This document shows, in pieces, positions 45,111 through 53,278 of a DNA stretch of 64,000 bases. Each line of letters starts with the position of its first letter. Positions within the stretch are counted from its first letter, which is position 1. This DNA comes from Micromonospora eburnea (GTDB lineage Bacteria; Actinomycetota; Actinomycetes; Mycobacteriales; Micromonosporaceae): positions 5,146,001 through 5,210,000 of the forward strand of contig NZ_FMHY01000002.1 in NCBI RefSeq assembly GCF_900090225.1, written 5' to 3'. Below the pieces are notes generated by a model. That model was not told the origin of the DNA. It saw nothing but the letters and a program-made list of their open reading frames with translations, and searched no databases. The translations under genes were made by a program, and so were the position numbers.

Positions 45111-45186
45111 GGCCTCAACGGTACGCCCGCGGTCCGACAGTTCCGGACGGAGCACCGCAGGTCCGAGACCTGCTTCGATATTCCCA

Positions 45187-45215
45187 TTGTGTGCCCCATC
45201 TCGCCCGGCTACCCT
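45187..45215 (+). promoter_or_regulatory. Candidate promoter for the duplicated-ectodomain gene
   Basis: TTGTGT (45187-45192), 17-base spacer and TACCCT (45210-45215) point rightward. The predicted leader of nearly 190 bases contains in-frame stops at 45223 and 45253 and no other recognisable gene. The rest of the 298-base interval must hold the uvrB promoter, which I cannot place. Confidence 0.4.
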
Positions 45216-45408
45216 GCTACCGTAGGCCGCTCGCGGCGGCCGTCCGGGCCGGTAGCCGCCCTTCCAGGGCCCGGCTGCCCCCGGCACGGGCGGTCGCAGC
45301 ACCCGGGACGACCGGCGTGCGCACCGACGTGGTCGCGCTGAATGCGCAGACCGGCCGCCGCGAGCGCCACCACTCGTCACCCGATCCCCGCAGCCGCGTT
45401 CTCCATTC

Positions 45409-47409
45409 GTGGAGATCTCTCGCCGACGGCGGTTCTGGCGTGCCCCACCCGGCATCGGGCCGCTGTCCGCCGGGGGCACCCGTGCCGACCCGGCCGGCGC
45501 CTCGCCCGCGTGCCCGGCCACCACGCCACCGGCCCCTTCGGCCGCCGCGTCAACGCAGAGCCCGGCCACCGCCACGCCGGGCAGCCCGACCACCGAGGCC
45601 GCGGACCCGAGCACGCCACCCGAGAACCGGGACACCGCCTCGCCCACGAACCCGGCCACACCACCCGACAGCCGGGCCACCGCCGTGCCTGGCAGCCCCG
45701 CCGCGACAGAGCCCGCGAGTCCGCCCAGGCCATCCGAGAACCCCGACACCGCACCGCCCGCGAACCCGGCCACGCCATCCAAGAGCCGGGCCACGCCACC
45801 CGGGGGTCCGGCCGTCGCACCGCCCGAGGAGCCGGCGGCCACGGCACCGGCCCGTTCGGCCGGCGCCGCGCCACCCGAACCCGGTCGCGGCCGGCACCGG
45901 CGATACCGCCCCGGCACCGGGGCTCGGCCCTGGACCATTCAGGGCCAGCGGCGGGTCGATCGGGATACCGGCACAAGACCGGCCGAAACCCGTACCGATG
46001 CGGCGACGCCGGAGGACCACGACCCGGAGGACAGCGACGAGCCGCCCCGGCGGCGCGCCGCCCTCGTCGCGCTCGGGGTGACCGCCGTCGTCTCGGCGGC
46101 GGCCCTGATCGCCGGGCTGCCGGACTGGTCACCGCAGCCGGCCGGCCCCGCCCGGACGCTCACCGCGGCGGAGGCCGACCGGCTGGCGGCGATGCGGGTC
46201 ACCAACCAACGGGACGTCCGCGCCGGGGTGCGCGTCACCATCGGCGCGGGCCGATCCGCCGCCGAGCTGGTGGGATGGGTCGACTGGGCCCGACCGCTGG
46301 TCTACCTGAGCGCGCGCGGGCCGGACCTGGGCACCGAGCCGGGTCTGGTCCAGGCCACCCGGTCGGCGGTGGTGGTCCGGCCCGACCCGGCCACGGCGTC
46401 CGCCCCGCCGCCGCTGGTGCCCCCGGCCGACCGCTGGCGGTTGCGGGAGCCGCCCGCCGGGCGCGGCGTGGCCGCCGTACGCGACCTGCTCCTCGGGCTG
46501 ACCGCGGACCGCACCGACGCCACGCCCGGGGCGGCCCGCTGGGTGGGCCGGGACACCGTGGACGGCAGTCCTGTCGACATCCTCCAGACACCCCTGCCGG
46601 CATCCCCGGCCAGCCCCGCCACCGGCACGCCGGCCAACTCCGGCCCGGCCGGCGAGGCCGCGGCGGGCCGGTCGCTCCGCCTCTGGCTCGACCAGGACGC
46701 CCGGCTGCACCGGCTGCGGGGATGGCTGCCGGACGACACTCCGGTCACCGTCGACCTGGCCCGCAGCGACCGGCCCACGCTCCGCCCGGTGGACGCGCTC
46801 GGCGGCCCACCCGGACTACCCCGCGCACTCGCCGACGCCGAGGCGGACCGGCTCGCCCGGTTGCCCAGCCGGCTACGGGCCGCCGGGGGCGCCAAGCTGG
46901 CCCTGACCGCCCCGGTCGGGCCCGCCGCCAACCTGCGCGCCACCGGCTGGGTGAGCTGGGCCGCGGGCTCGGCGTACCTGGCCGTGGGCGAGGCCGACAC
47001 CCCCGGGCGCCGGACCCTGCTGCGGTGGCACTCGGGGCGGGTGGCCCGGGTGGAGATGCCGGCGGACGGCGGTGCGGCGGAGGCTCCCGCCGCACCGCCG
47101 CTACCGCCACCGGCCGGGCTGGCCTGGCCGGCCGCCCGGCCGCCGGGCGACAACCTGGACCGGCTGTTGGAGACGGCGCTACGCCTCGGTGGGACCGCGG
47201 TGCCGGCCGGATCGGCGGTACGGCTACGCGGCGACCAGATTGCCGGCCGCGCCGTGGACGTCGTCGAGGTGCCGGCCGACCGGGCAGCCCTGCGCTACTG
47301 GATCGACCGGGACGGGGTGCTGCGCCGGCTGGAGCTGCCGGCCGGGGGTGTCTGGGCGCAGCTCGACCTCACCCCGGGCCGGGTGCCGGCGCTGCCCGTC
47401 GCCGCCTGA
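45409..47409 (+). CDS. Membrane-anchored protein of unknown function with duplicated ectodomain
   Basis: No family is recognised. The 666-residue product has a Pro/Ala/Thr-rich, probably disordered cytoplasmic part (1 to about 205) that contains a 38-residue internal repeat (ENxDTAxPxNPATPxxSRAT twice, DNA period 114 bases). One membrane helix follows after PRRR (ALVALGVTAVVSAAALIAGL, about 215-235). The extracytoplasmic region consists of two related halves (about 251-462 and 472-664). Shared marks are AEADRLA near each start, GWV-WA (GWVDWARPLVYLS and GWVSWAAGSAYLA), and a distal VDILQTP/VDVVEVP then LWLDQDARLHRL/YWIDRDGVLRRL. The halves resemble beta-rich lipoprotein carriers in spirit (LppX/LolA-like), which is only a guess. 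The GTG start is uncertain because no ribosome-binding site is seen. Confidence 0.7.
   Translation: MEISRRRRFWRAPPGIGPLSAGGTRADPAGASPACPATTPPAPSAAASTQSPATATPGSPTTEAADPSTPPENRDTASPTNPATPPDSRATAVPGSPAATEPASPPRPSENPDTAPPANPATPSKSRATPPGGPAVAPPEEPAATAPARSAGAAPPEPGRGRHRRYRPGTGARPWTIQGQRRVDRDTGTRPAETRTDAATPEDHDPEDSDEPPRRRAALVALGVTAVVSAAALIAGLPDWSPQPAGPARTLTAAEADRLAAMRVTNQRDVRAGVRVTIGAGRSAAELVGWVDWARPLVYLSARGPDLGTEPGLVQATRSAVVVRPDPATASAPPPLVPPADRWRLREPPAGRGVAAVRDLLLGLTADRTDATPGAARWVGRDTVDGSPVDILQTPLPASPASPATGTPANSGPAGEAAAGRSLRLWLDQDARLHRLRGWLPDDTPVTVDLARSDRPTLRPVDALGGPPGLPRALADAEADRLARLPSRLRAAGGAKLALTAPVGPAANLRATGWVSWAAGSAYLAVGEADTPGRRTLLRWHSGRVARVEMPADGGAAEAPAAPPLPPPAGLAWPAARPPGDNLDRLLETALRLGGTAVPAGSAVRLRGDQIAGRAVDVVEVPADRAALRYWIDRDGVLRRLELPAGGVWAQLDLTPGRVPALPVAA
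45622..45799 (+). repeat. 114-bp direct repeat in the Pro-rich coding region
   Basis: GAGAACCGGGACACCGCC at 45622 recurs as GAGAACCCCGACACCGCA at 45736, and the similarity continues for about 60 bases in frame. The repeat encodes the disordered segment of the membrane-anchored protein. Confidence 0.7.
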
Positions 47410-47436
47410 CTTCTGCCGGCACGGCGCCGGGTCGGG

Positions 47437-48609
47437 TCAGGGCCGCCAGCCCGTCCGCGCGGCCCATTCCTCGGCGCGCAGGTGCTCCTCGTCGAACCAG
47501 GGCTCCTTGCCGGCGCCGTACGTGTCGCAGTCCGGGGCGGAGGCCGCCAGTTCCCGTTTCAGCCGCAGGTACGCGTCCCGCTGCCCCGGGTCGGCGCGCA
47601 GGTGGTCCCGCGTCAGCAGCGCGTACCGCCAGCCGGGCGAGCCGGCCTCCCGCAGGTGCAGGTACGCCGGGCGGGCCGGGTCGGCGCTGCCGTGCAACCG
47701 TTTCTCCCACCGAGCGCCGCCCGGCGGGCGCGGGTTGTCCCACCAGTCGCCGGACAGTCGCGGGAACCCGGCGTCGGCGAGCCGCTCGGCGAGCGGACCA
47801 TCCGCCTCCGCCAGCGACGGCACGGTGAGTTGGATGTCGATGACGTCCTTCGCGGCCAGCCCGGGCACGGCGGTGGAACCGATGTGGTCCACGCGCGGGT
47901 CGGAGCCGACCGCGTGCCGGATCCGGGCGGCCAGCCGGGCGTACTGCCGGGGCCAGGTCGGGTCGGGTTCGGTGAGCACCGCCCGCTCCGGCCGGACCGC
48001 CCGGTGCTCGCGGACGTTGCGCTCATAGGGCAGCAGGCGGTCACGCCAGAGCGCGTCCACCGCCGCGTGCAGCTCGTCCCGGGTGCCATCGTTGGTGAGC
48101 AGCACGTCGGCTGCCGCATCGCGGCGCGCGTCGTCGGCCTGTGCGGCGATGCGCCGCTCGGCCTCCGCGCGGTCCATGCCGCGGTCGCGCGCCAGCCGCT
48201 CCACCCGGGTACGCATCGCCGTCCGCACCACGACCACCAGGTGGTACGTCGGCGCGAGCCCCACCTCGACCAGCAGCGGCACGTCGTTGACCACGATCGC
48301 GTCCGCGGGCGCGGCGGCGGCCAGCTCCACGGTCCGCGCCCGGACCCGGGGATGGGTGATCGCCTCCAACCGGCGGCGGGCCGCCTCGTCGGCGAAGACG
48401 ACAGAGCCCAGCGCCGCCCGGTCGAGGGCGCCGTGCGGGTCGAGAACCCGTTCGGAGAAGGCGGCGACGATCTCGGCCAGCCCCTCGCTGCCCGGGGCGA
48501 CCACCTCACGGGCGATCCGGTCCGCGTCGATGACCACCGCACCGAGCGCGGCCAGCCGGCTCGCCACCGCGCTCTTGCCGGACCCGATGCCCCCGGTCAA
48601 TCCCACCAT
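47437..48609 (-). CDS. coaE: Dephospho-CoA kinase fused to a GrpB/UPF0157 domain
   Basis: The N-terminal half phosphorylates dephospho-CoA, the last step of coenzyme A synthesis. The 390-residue protein has the P-loop VGLTGGIGSGKSAVA (about 2-16), DADRIAREVV (about 32-41), and ITHPRVRAR with NDVPLLVEVGL typical of CoaE up to about residue 200. A GrpB/UPF0157 nucleotidyltransferase-like domain follows (about 215-385), with EPDPTWPRQYARLAARI, DHIGSTAVPGLAAKDVIDIQ and YLHLREAGSPGW. The same fusion is known in Mycobacterium tuberculosis CoaE, where the second domain helps folding. The start is uncertain: ATG 48609 has no ribosome-binding site, and GTG 48615 is equally possible. It is convergent with the preceding gene. 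Confidence 0.93.
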   Translation of the reverse strand: MVGLTGGIGSGKSAVASRLAALGAVVIDADRIAREVVAPGSEGLAEIVAAFSERVLDPHGALDRAALGSVVFADEAARRRLEAITHPRVRARTVELAAAAPADAIVVNDVPLLVEVGLAPTYHLVVVVRTAMRTRVERLARDRGMDRAEAERRIAAQADDARRDAAADVLLTNDGTRDELHAAVDALWRDRLLPYERNVREHRAVRPERAVLTEPDPTWPRQYARLAARIRHAVGSDPRVDHIGSTAVPGLAAKDVIDIQLTVPSLAEADGPLAERLADAGFPRLSGDWWDNPRPPGGARWEKRLHGSADPARPAYLHLREAGSPGWRYALLTRDHLRADPGQRDAYLRLKRELAASAPDCDTYGAGKEPWFDEEHLRAEEWAARTGWRP

Positions 48610-48862
48610 CAGCACCGGACCAGTCAACAGGATCACCGGCCGCCCGCCAAACCGGCGGCCGCGCGGGCCGGCGCGCCGCGCGGTCGGGCCGCTGGCGTGC
48701 CGCGCGGGCACATCCGGGGTGGACCGTCCGTCACGACCGACTCCGGTGTGCGACAACTCGCTGCCGTTCGGCGAACCGGGACACCCCGGCCTGCCGTACA
48801 CCGAGTCGATCGAGGGCTGGCGCGGTACGCCGGCGGCGGCGTACCGCGACCGCAGACACGCG
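48610..48862. other. coaE upstream region without recognisable features
   Basis: This is the spacer between the coaE start and the hairpin that follows rpsA. The coaE frame stays open back to 48801 with only Arg/Gly/Pro-rich sequence, so it is not convincing as coding. I see no clear promoter, RNA or repeat. Confidence 0.5.
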
Positions 48863-48913
48863 AGAGCCCCGCCCCCGGCGACCCGGTGAACCGGATCGCG
48901 GGGACGGGGCTCT
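48863..48913 (-). terminator. Long imperfect hairpin downstream of rpsA
   Basis: AGAGCCCC (48863-48870) pairs with GGGGCTCT (48906-48913). The stem continues with interruptions (CCCCG/CGGGG, CCGGT/ACCGG) to a tiny loop. It lies about 117 bases past rpsA. Between them, CGACGG-CGG-CTCCAG and CTGGAGCCGTCG at about 48969-49023 form a second possible hairpin, so rpsA transcription may end in stages. Confidence 0.6.
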
Positions 48914-49029
48914 TCGTCGTTCAGCGGCTACCCCAGGTCACGGCCTGCGGCCGCGCTGGAGTTGTCGTCCGACGGCGGCTCCAGGTCGCGGCGCGACGAC
49001 AGACGTGCCGCGCTGGAGCCGTCGCAGGA

Positions 49030-50514
49030 TCACTTACCGCCGGCGAGCTTCTCCCGCAGCGCGGCGAGCGCCTCGTCGGTGGCCAGGGTGCCCGCCGGCT
49101 CCTCGGCCTGCCGGCTCGGGGCCGAGGTCGAGGTGGTGGCGCCGGAGACGGCCGGAGCCGGGTTGGCAGCGGCCTCGGCGTCGGCGGCCCGGGAGGTCTG
49201 CACCTGCTTGGTGTGGGCCTCCCAGCGCTGACGCGCCTCGGCGTACTGCTGCTCCCACGCCTCGCGCTGCTTCTCGTAGCCCTCGAGCCACTCGCCCGTC
49301 TCCGGGTCGAAGCCCTCCGGGTAGATGTAGTTGCCCTGCTCGTCGTAGGTCGCGGCCATGCCGTAGAGGGTCGGGTCGAAGTGCTCCTCGCCCTCGACGA
49401 AGCCCTCGTTGGCCTGCTTGAGCGACAGCGAGATCCGGCGACGCTCCAGGTCGATGTCGATGACCTTGACCATGACCTCGGAGCCGACCTGGACGACCTG
49501 CTCCGGGATCTCCACGTGGCGCTCGGCCAGCTCGGAGATGTGGACCAGGCCCTCGATGCCGTCGTCCACCCGGACGAAGGCGCCGAACGGCACCAGCTTG
49601 GTGACCTTACCCGGCACGATCTGCTGGATCGCGTGGGTGCGGGCGAACTGACGCCACGGATCCTCCTGGGTCGCCTTCAGCGACAGCGAGACCCGCTCGC
49701 GGTCCAGGTCGACGTCCAGGACCTCGACCTCGACCTCCTGGCCGACCTCGACGACCTCGGACGGGTGGTCGATGTGCTTCCAGGACAGCTCGGAGACGTG
49801 CACCAGGCCGTCCACGCCGCCCAGGTCGACGAACGCGCCGAAGTTGACGATCGAGGACACGACGCCCTTGCGGACCTGGCCCTTCTGCAGCTTGTTGAGG
49901 AACTCGGTGCGCACCTCGGACTGCGTCTGCTCCAGCCAGGCCCGGCGGGACAGGACCACGTTGTTGCGGTTCTTGTCCAGCTCGATGATCTTGGCCTCGA
50001 GCTCGCGCCCGACGTACGGCTGCAGGTCGCGCACCCGCCGCATCTCCACCAGCGAGGCGGGCAGGAAGCCGCGCAGGCCGATGTCGAGGATGAGACCACC
50101 CTTGACGACCTCGATGACCGAGCCGCGGACGACGCCGTCCTCGTCCTTGATCTTCTCGATCGTGCCCCAGGCCCGCTCGTACTGCGCCCGCTTCTTGGAG
50201 AGGATCAGGCGACCCTCCTTGTCCTCCTTCTGGAGGACGAGGGCCTCGATGTGGTCACCGACCGAAACCACCTCGGCCGGGTCCACGTCGTGCTTGATCG
50301 ACAGCTCCCGAGAGGGGATCACGCCCTCGGTCTTGTAGCCGATGTCGAGCAGGACCTCGTCCCGATCGACCTTGACGACGGTGCCTTCGACAATGTCGCC
50401 GTCGTTGAAGTACTTGATGGTCTCGTCGATCGCGGCGAGGAAAGCTTCCTCGGAGCCGAGGTCGTCGACGGTGACCTTGTTGGCGCTCGAGGTGGCCTCG
50501 ATGCTGCTCGTCAT
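49030..50514 (-). CDS. rpsA: 30S ribosomal protein S1
   Basis: mRNA-binding ribosomal protein that assists translation initiation. The 494-residue protein has four S1 OB-folds (about 34-105, 125-190, 210-280, 295-365), fewer than the six of enterobacteria but normal for actinobacteria. Repeated marks are GTVVKVDRDEVLLDIGYKTEG, GSVIEVVKGGLILDIGLRGF, GVVSSIVNFGAFVDLGGVDG and GKVTKLVPFGAFVRVDDGIEG (the last near 296). An acidic then disordered Ala/Thr-rich C-terminal tail (about 400-494) ends AALREKLAGGK. The ATG at 50514 has GGAG about 11 bases upstream. The frame is open 34 codons further without homology features. Confidence 0.96.
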   Translation of the reverse strand: MTSSIEATSSANKVTVDDLGSEEAFLAAIDETIKYFNDGDIVEGTVVKVDRDEVLLDIGYKTEGVIPSRELSIKHDVDPAEVVSVGDHIEALVLQKEDKEGRLILSKKRAQYERAWGTIEKIKDEDGVVRGSVIEVVKGGLILDIGLRGFLPASLVEMRRVRDLQPYVGRELEAKIIELDKNRNNVVLSRRAWLEQTQSEVRTEFLNKLQKGQVRKGVVSSIVNFGAFVDLGGVDGLVHVSELSWKHIDHPSEVVEVGQEVEVEVLDVDLDRERVSLSLKATQEDPWRQFARTHAIQQIVPGKVTKLVPFGAFVRVDDGIEGLVHISELAERHVEIPEQVVQVGSEVMVKVIDIDLERRRISLSLKQANEGFVEGEEHFDPTLYGMAATYDEQGNYIYPEGFDPETGEWLEGYEKQREAWEQQYAEARQRWEAHTKQVQTSRAADAEAAANPAPAVSGATTSTSAPSRQAEEPAGTLATDEALAALREKLAGGK

Positions 50515-50694
50515 GTGGGCGGTTGCTCCGGTCGGATGGGTTGTCACAGCAGGCGTGGCGTCGCGGTGACCTGTCCGCGCCAGCGGATCCGTCGCCGGGC
50601 ACACCGAACGATCCAACCTGAGAAGATCATTAGTGGCTCCGGTGACCGCGCACCTGCTCCCTGCCGAGGCACACGATCCGCGAGCGCATCGTCT

Positions 50695-50725
50695 AGCCTA
50701 CCCGCTGCATTACCACAGCGTGCAA
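50695..50725 (-). promoter_or_regulatory. Candidate rpsA promoter
   Basis: On the minus strand TTGCAC (50725-50720), a 19-base spacer and TAGGCT (50700-50695) form a plausible vegetative promoter with a leader of about 170 bases. The rest of the 355-base rpsA/methyltransferase spacer shows no other feature besides the -10 of the divergent gene. Confidence 0.45.
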
Positions 50726-50857
50726 GCCCTCCCGGGTCCTCACCGACCGCGTCAGCTGCGAAAGCGGAGATTTCGCGCGGTAAGGTGCCGTGCCTGTCTC
50801 GTCCGTCACATCTTTCCCACCCGACACACCGCGGACGGCGGCGTGCCGGGCTGCGGC

Positions 50858-50863
50858 TAACTT
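50858..50863 (+). promoter_or_regulatory. Candidate -10 for a leaderless methyltransferase gene
   Basis: TAACTT ends 6 bases before the GTG at 50870, the same spacing as at several other genes in the window. Confidence 0.45.
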
Positions 50864-50869
50864 GAGCGG

Positions 50870-51676
50870 GTGGATGACGACAGGGTGACCCGGCGCCGGG
50901 TGGGCGCCACCGAGGTCCGCCGGGCCAACCGCGGCTGGTGGGACGCCGACGCCGACGACTACCAGGCCGAGCACGGGGCGTTCCTGGGCGAGGTGGACTT
51001 CGTCTGGTGCCCCGAGGGGCTGCGCGAGGCCGACGCCCGGCTGCTCGGCGAGGTGACCGGCCGCCGGATCCTCGAACTCGGCTCCGGAGCGGCGGCCGCC
51101 GCCCGTTGGCTGGCCGGCCAGGGTGCCCGGCCCGTCGCCCTGGACCTCTCCGCCGGCATGCTGCGGCACGCCACGGCCGCCGCCGCCCGCACCGGCGTAC
51201 GCGTGCCCCTGGTGCAGGCCGACGCGCTCGCCCTGCCCTTCGCCGACGCCGCCTTCGACACCGTCTGCACGGCGTTCGGCGCGATCCCGTTCGTGGACGA
51301 CTCGGCGGCGGTGATGCGGGAGGTGGCCCGGGTGCTGCGTCCCGGGGGCCGCTGGGTCTTCTCGGTCACCCACCCGATGCGCTGGATCTTCCTCGACGAC
51401 CCGGGCCAGGGCGGCCTCACCGCGGTGCACTCGTACTTCGACCGCTCCCCCTATGTCGAGCAGGACGAGCACGGGGTGGCCACGTACGTCGAGCAGCACC
51501 GCACCCTCGGCGACCGGGTCCGCGAACTGGTCGGCGCCGGGTTCCGGCTGCTGGACCTGGTGGAGCCGGAGTGGCCGGAGGGACACGAGGAGATCTGGGG
51601 GCAGTGGAGCCCGCTGCGCGGCCGGCTCTTCCCCGGCACCGCCATCTTCGTCGCGGAGAAGCCGGCCCACGGGTAA
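50870..51676 (+). CDS. Class I SAM-dependent methyltransferase (methyltransferase-11 type)
   Basis: Cytoplasmic methyltransferase of unknown acceptor. The 268-residue protein opens VRRANRGWWDADADDYQAEHG, a start typical of actinobacterial UbiE-like enzymes. Motif I ILELGSGAAAAARWLAGQGA (about 67-86), VALDLSAGMLRHA, post-II VQADALALPFADAAFDTVC and RVLRPGGRWVFSVTHPMRW follow. The C-terminal part has the PEWPEGHEEIWGQWSPLRG segment often seen in this subgroup. It is followed at 39 bases by the HVA1/DUF3140 pair on the same strand, but a joint role is not evident. Confidence 0.9.
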   Translation: MDDDRVTRRRVGATEVRRANRGWWDADADDYQAEHGAFLGEVDFVWCPEGLREADARLLGEVTGRRILELGSGAAAAARWLAGQGARPVALDLSAGMLRHATAAAARTGVRVPLVQADALALPFADAAFDTVCTAFGAIPFVDDSAAVMREVARVLRPGGRWVFSVTHPMRWIFLDDPGQGGLTAVHSYFDRSPYVEQDEHGVATYVEQHRTLGDRVRELVGAGFRLLDLVEPEWPEGHEEIWGQWSPLRGRLFPGTAIFVAEKPAHG

Positions 51677-51715
51677 CCGTCGTTTCCGCTCGCCGGCCCC
51701 GGGTACGCCGAGAGC

Positions 51716-51934
51716 ATGGCCGAGAAGGAGTTCCGCGAGGGCGACCACGTCTCCTGGGCCAGCCACAGCGGCCGGGCCCACGGCGTGGTCAAGGAGAAGT
51801 TGGTCGACCGCACACACGTACGCGGGCACACGGTGAACGCCTCGCCGGAGCACCCGCAGTACCGCATCCGCAACGACGACTCGGGGCGCGACGTCGCCCA
51901 CCGGCCCGAGGTGTTGCGCCATGAGCCGGGCTGA
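51716..51934 (+). CDS. HVA1/DUF2945 family small protein (Tudor-like)
   Basis: A 72-residue protein of the hypervirulence-associated HVA1 family, a small SH3/Tudor-like barrel of unknown function. It matches in EFREGDHVSWASHSGRAHGVV, the VRGHTVNASPEHPQYRIRND core and the C-terminal DVAHRPEVLR. GAGAG lies close upstream of the ATG. Its 3' end overlaps the next gene by 14 bases, so the two are translated together. Confidence 0.85.
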   Translation: MAEKEFREGDHVSWASHSGRAHGVVKEKLVDRTHVRGHTVNASPEHPQYRIRNDDSGRDVAHRPEVLRHEPG

Positions 51935-52397
51935 GGACGGCCGGGACACCTACCGCGAGTTCACCGAGGCGGTGAACATGACCCCCGGTGAGCTGCGGAA
52001 GTGGCTGGAAACGGACGAGTCGCAGCGCGTCGGCTGGCGCAAGGGCGGCAAGGGCGGCGAGTCGGTCGGCCACGAGTCCGGCCGAAAGATCGTCGAACTG
52101 CTGCGCCGCCGGCGTGACCAGCTCTCCGAGGCCGACTACCGGCACATGCGCAAGGTCGTCGGGTACGTCCGGCGGCACATGGCCCAGCGGCCCAGCGGCG
52201 ACGTACGCGCGACCCGGTGGCGGTACTCCCTGATGAACTGGGGCCACGACCCGGTCAAGGCCCCACTCCCGCCGCCCGGCGGCCAGTCCCGCAGGGCCCT
52301 GGAGCGGCACGGCACCCCGCCGACCGAGCGCCGGGGACCGGGCCGCGGACCGGCGCCCCGCCGGTCGAGCACCCGGAGCCAACCACGCGCACGCTGA
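51921..52397 (+). CDS. DUF3140 domain protein
   Basis: A 158-residue basic cytoplasmic protein of the DUF3140 family with unknown function. The conserved domain (about 8-115) is seen in REFTEAVNMTPGELRKWLET, ESVGHESGRKIVELL and EADYRHMRKVVGYVRRHMAQ, followed by RPSGDVRATRWRYSLMNWGHDP. A variable Pro/Arg-rich tail follows. It overlaps the HVA1 gene by 14 bases. HVA1 and DUF3140 genes often sit together in actinobacteria as far as I recall, which suggests a shared, perhaps nucleic-acid-related, role. Confidence 0.88.
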   Translation: MSRAEDGRDTYREFTEAVNMTPGELRKWLETDESQRVGWRKGGKGGESVGHESGRKIVELLRRRRDQLSEADYRHMRKVVGYVRRHMAQRPSGDVRATRWRYSLMNWGHDPVKAPLPPPGGQSRRALERHGTPPTERRGPGRGPAPRRSSTRSQPRAR

Positions 52398-52401
52398 CGG
52401 C

Positions 52402-52434
52402 TTGACCCTGCCGTTGACGGCAGGGTCGGACCAT
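52402..52434 (+). promoter_or_regulatory. MerR-type operator/promoter of the SDR-merR operon
   Basis: TTGACC (52402-52407) is the -35. GACCCTGCCGT (52404-52414) and ACGGCAGGGTC (52417-52427) form a perfect 11-base inverted repeat around TG. GACCAT (52429-52434) is a weak -10 ending 7 bases before the SDR start. An overlong -35/-10 spacer (19-21 bases) filled by a dyad is the hallmark of MerR-controlled promoters. Confidence 0.75.
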
Positions 52435-52441
52435 CGGCGGC

Positions 52442-53191
52442 ATGAACGATGCGCAACGCAGAGTCGTCGTCGTCACCGGCGCGGGCACCGGCATCGGCCG
52501 GGCCACCGCCCGCGCCTTCAGCGCCGACGGCGCCCACGTCCTGGCGGTCGGCCGCCGCACCGGGCCGCTGGCCGAGACCGCCGCCGGCCATCCGCTGATC
52601 ACCCCGCTCGCCGCCGACGTCACCGCCGCCGACGCGCCGGGCCGGCTGGTCGACGCGGCACTCGACCGGTACGGCCGGCTGGACGTGCTGATCAACAACG
52701 CGGGAATCGCCGGGGACGCGGCCCTCGCCGAGTTCGACGAGGCGGCCGCCCGGCGGCAGCTCGACACCAACCTGCTCGCCCCGATCCGGCTGGCCCACGC
52801 CGCGCTGACCGCGCTGGCCGAAACCCGAGGGGTGATCGTCAACGTCACCACCTCCATCGGCCAGCGCGCCTGGCCCGGCTCCGCCGTCTACGCGGCCGGC
52901 AAGGCCGCCCTCGACTCGCTGACCCGCAGTTGGGCGGTGGAGCTGGCCCCGCAGGGCATCCGGGTGGTCTCGGTGGCCCCGGGGGCGATCGACACGCCCA
53001 TCGGTGAACACCTGGGCCGGTCCCCGGAGCAGCTCGCGGCGGTACGCCGCTGGCAGCTCGCGCGCACCCCCCTGGGCCGGATAGGCCGGCCCGAGGACGT
53101 AGCGTGGGCGATCCGGCAGCTCTGTGATCCGGCGGCGGGCTTCGTCACCGGGGTGGTGCTGCCGGTGGACGGCGGCGCGGTGGTCGGCTGA
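52442..53191 (+). CDS. Short-chain dehydrogenase/reductase under MerR control
   Basis: NAD(P)-dependent oxidoreductase of classical SDR type. The 249-residue protein has the cofactor motif VVTGAGTGIGRATARAF (about 10-26) and the NNAG structural motif (VLINNAGIAGD, about 82-92). Catalytic Ser lies in VNVTTSIGQRAW and the active-site YAAGKAALDSL at about 150-160. The late motif VAPGAIDTPIGEHLG and C-terminal GFVTGVVLPVDGG complete it. All catalytic residues are present. The substrate is unknown. The MerR gene follows after 87 bases, and a MerR-type dyad lies at its promoter, so expression probably responds to the MerR inducer. Confidence 0.93.
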   Translation: MNDAQRRVVVVTGAGTGIGRATARAFSADGAHVLAVGRRTGPLAETAAGHPLITPLAADVTAADAPGRLVDAALDRYGRLDVLINNAGIAGDAALAEFDEAAARRQLDTNLLAPIRLAHAALTALAETRGVIVNVTTSIGQRAWPGSAVYAAGKAALDSLTRSWAVELAPQGIRVVSVAPGAIDTPIGEHLGRSPEQLAAVRRWQLARTPLGRIGRPEDVAWAIRQLCDPAAGFVTGVVLPVDGGAVVG

Positions 53192-53278
53192 CCGGTTCGG
53201 TGTCGCCGAAGGCGACATCTCGCCATCGCGGGCCGGTGGCGCCGCGTCGACCACGGCGACGGTACGGAGGACGAGCAC

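Noticed and set aside
45160..45182. LexA/SOS box before uvrB
   Set aside because: Only a weak CGAAG-x4-TCTCG is present, far from the TCGAAC-x4-GTTCGA consensus. None was found at uvrA or uvrC either.
45111..45938. Upstream extension of the uvrB frame
   Set aside because: The extra residues are Gly/Ala/Pro repeats antisense to the Pro-rich gene, and UvrB has its canonical start at 45110.
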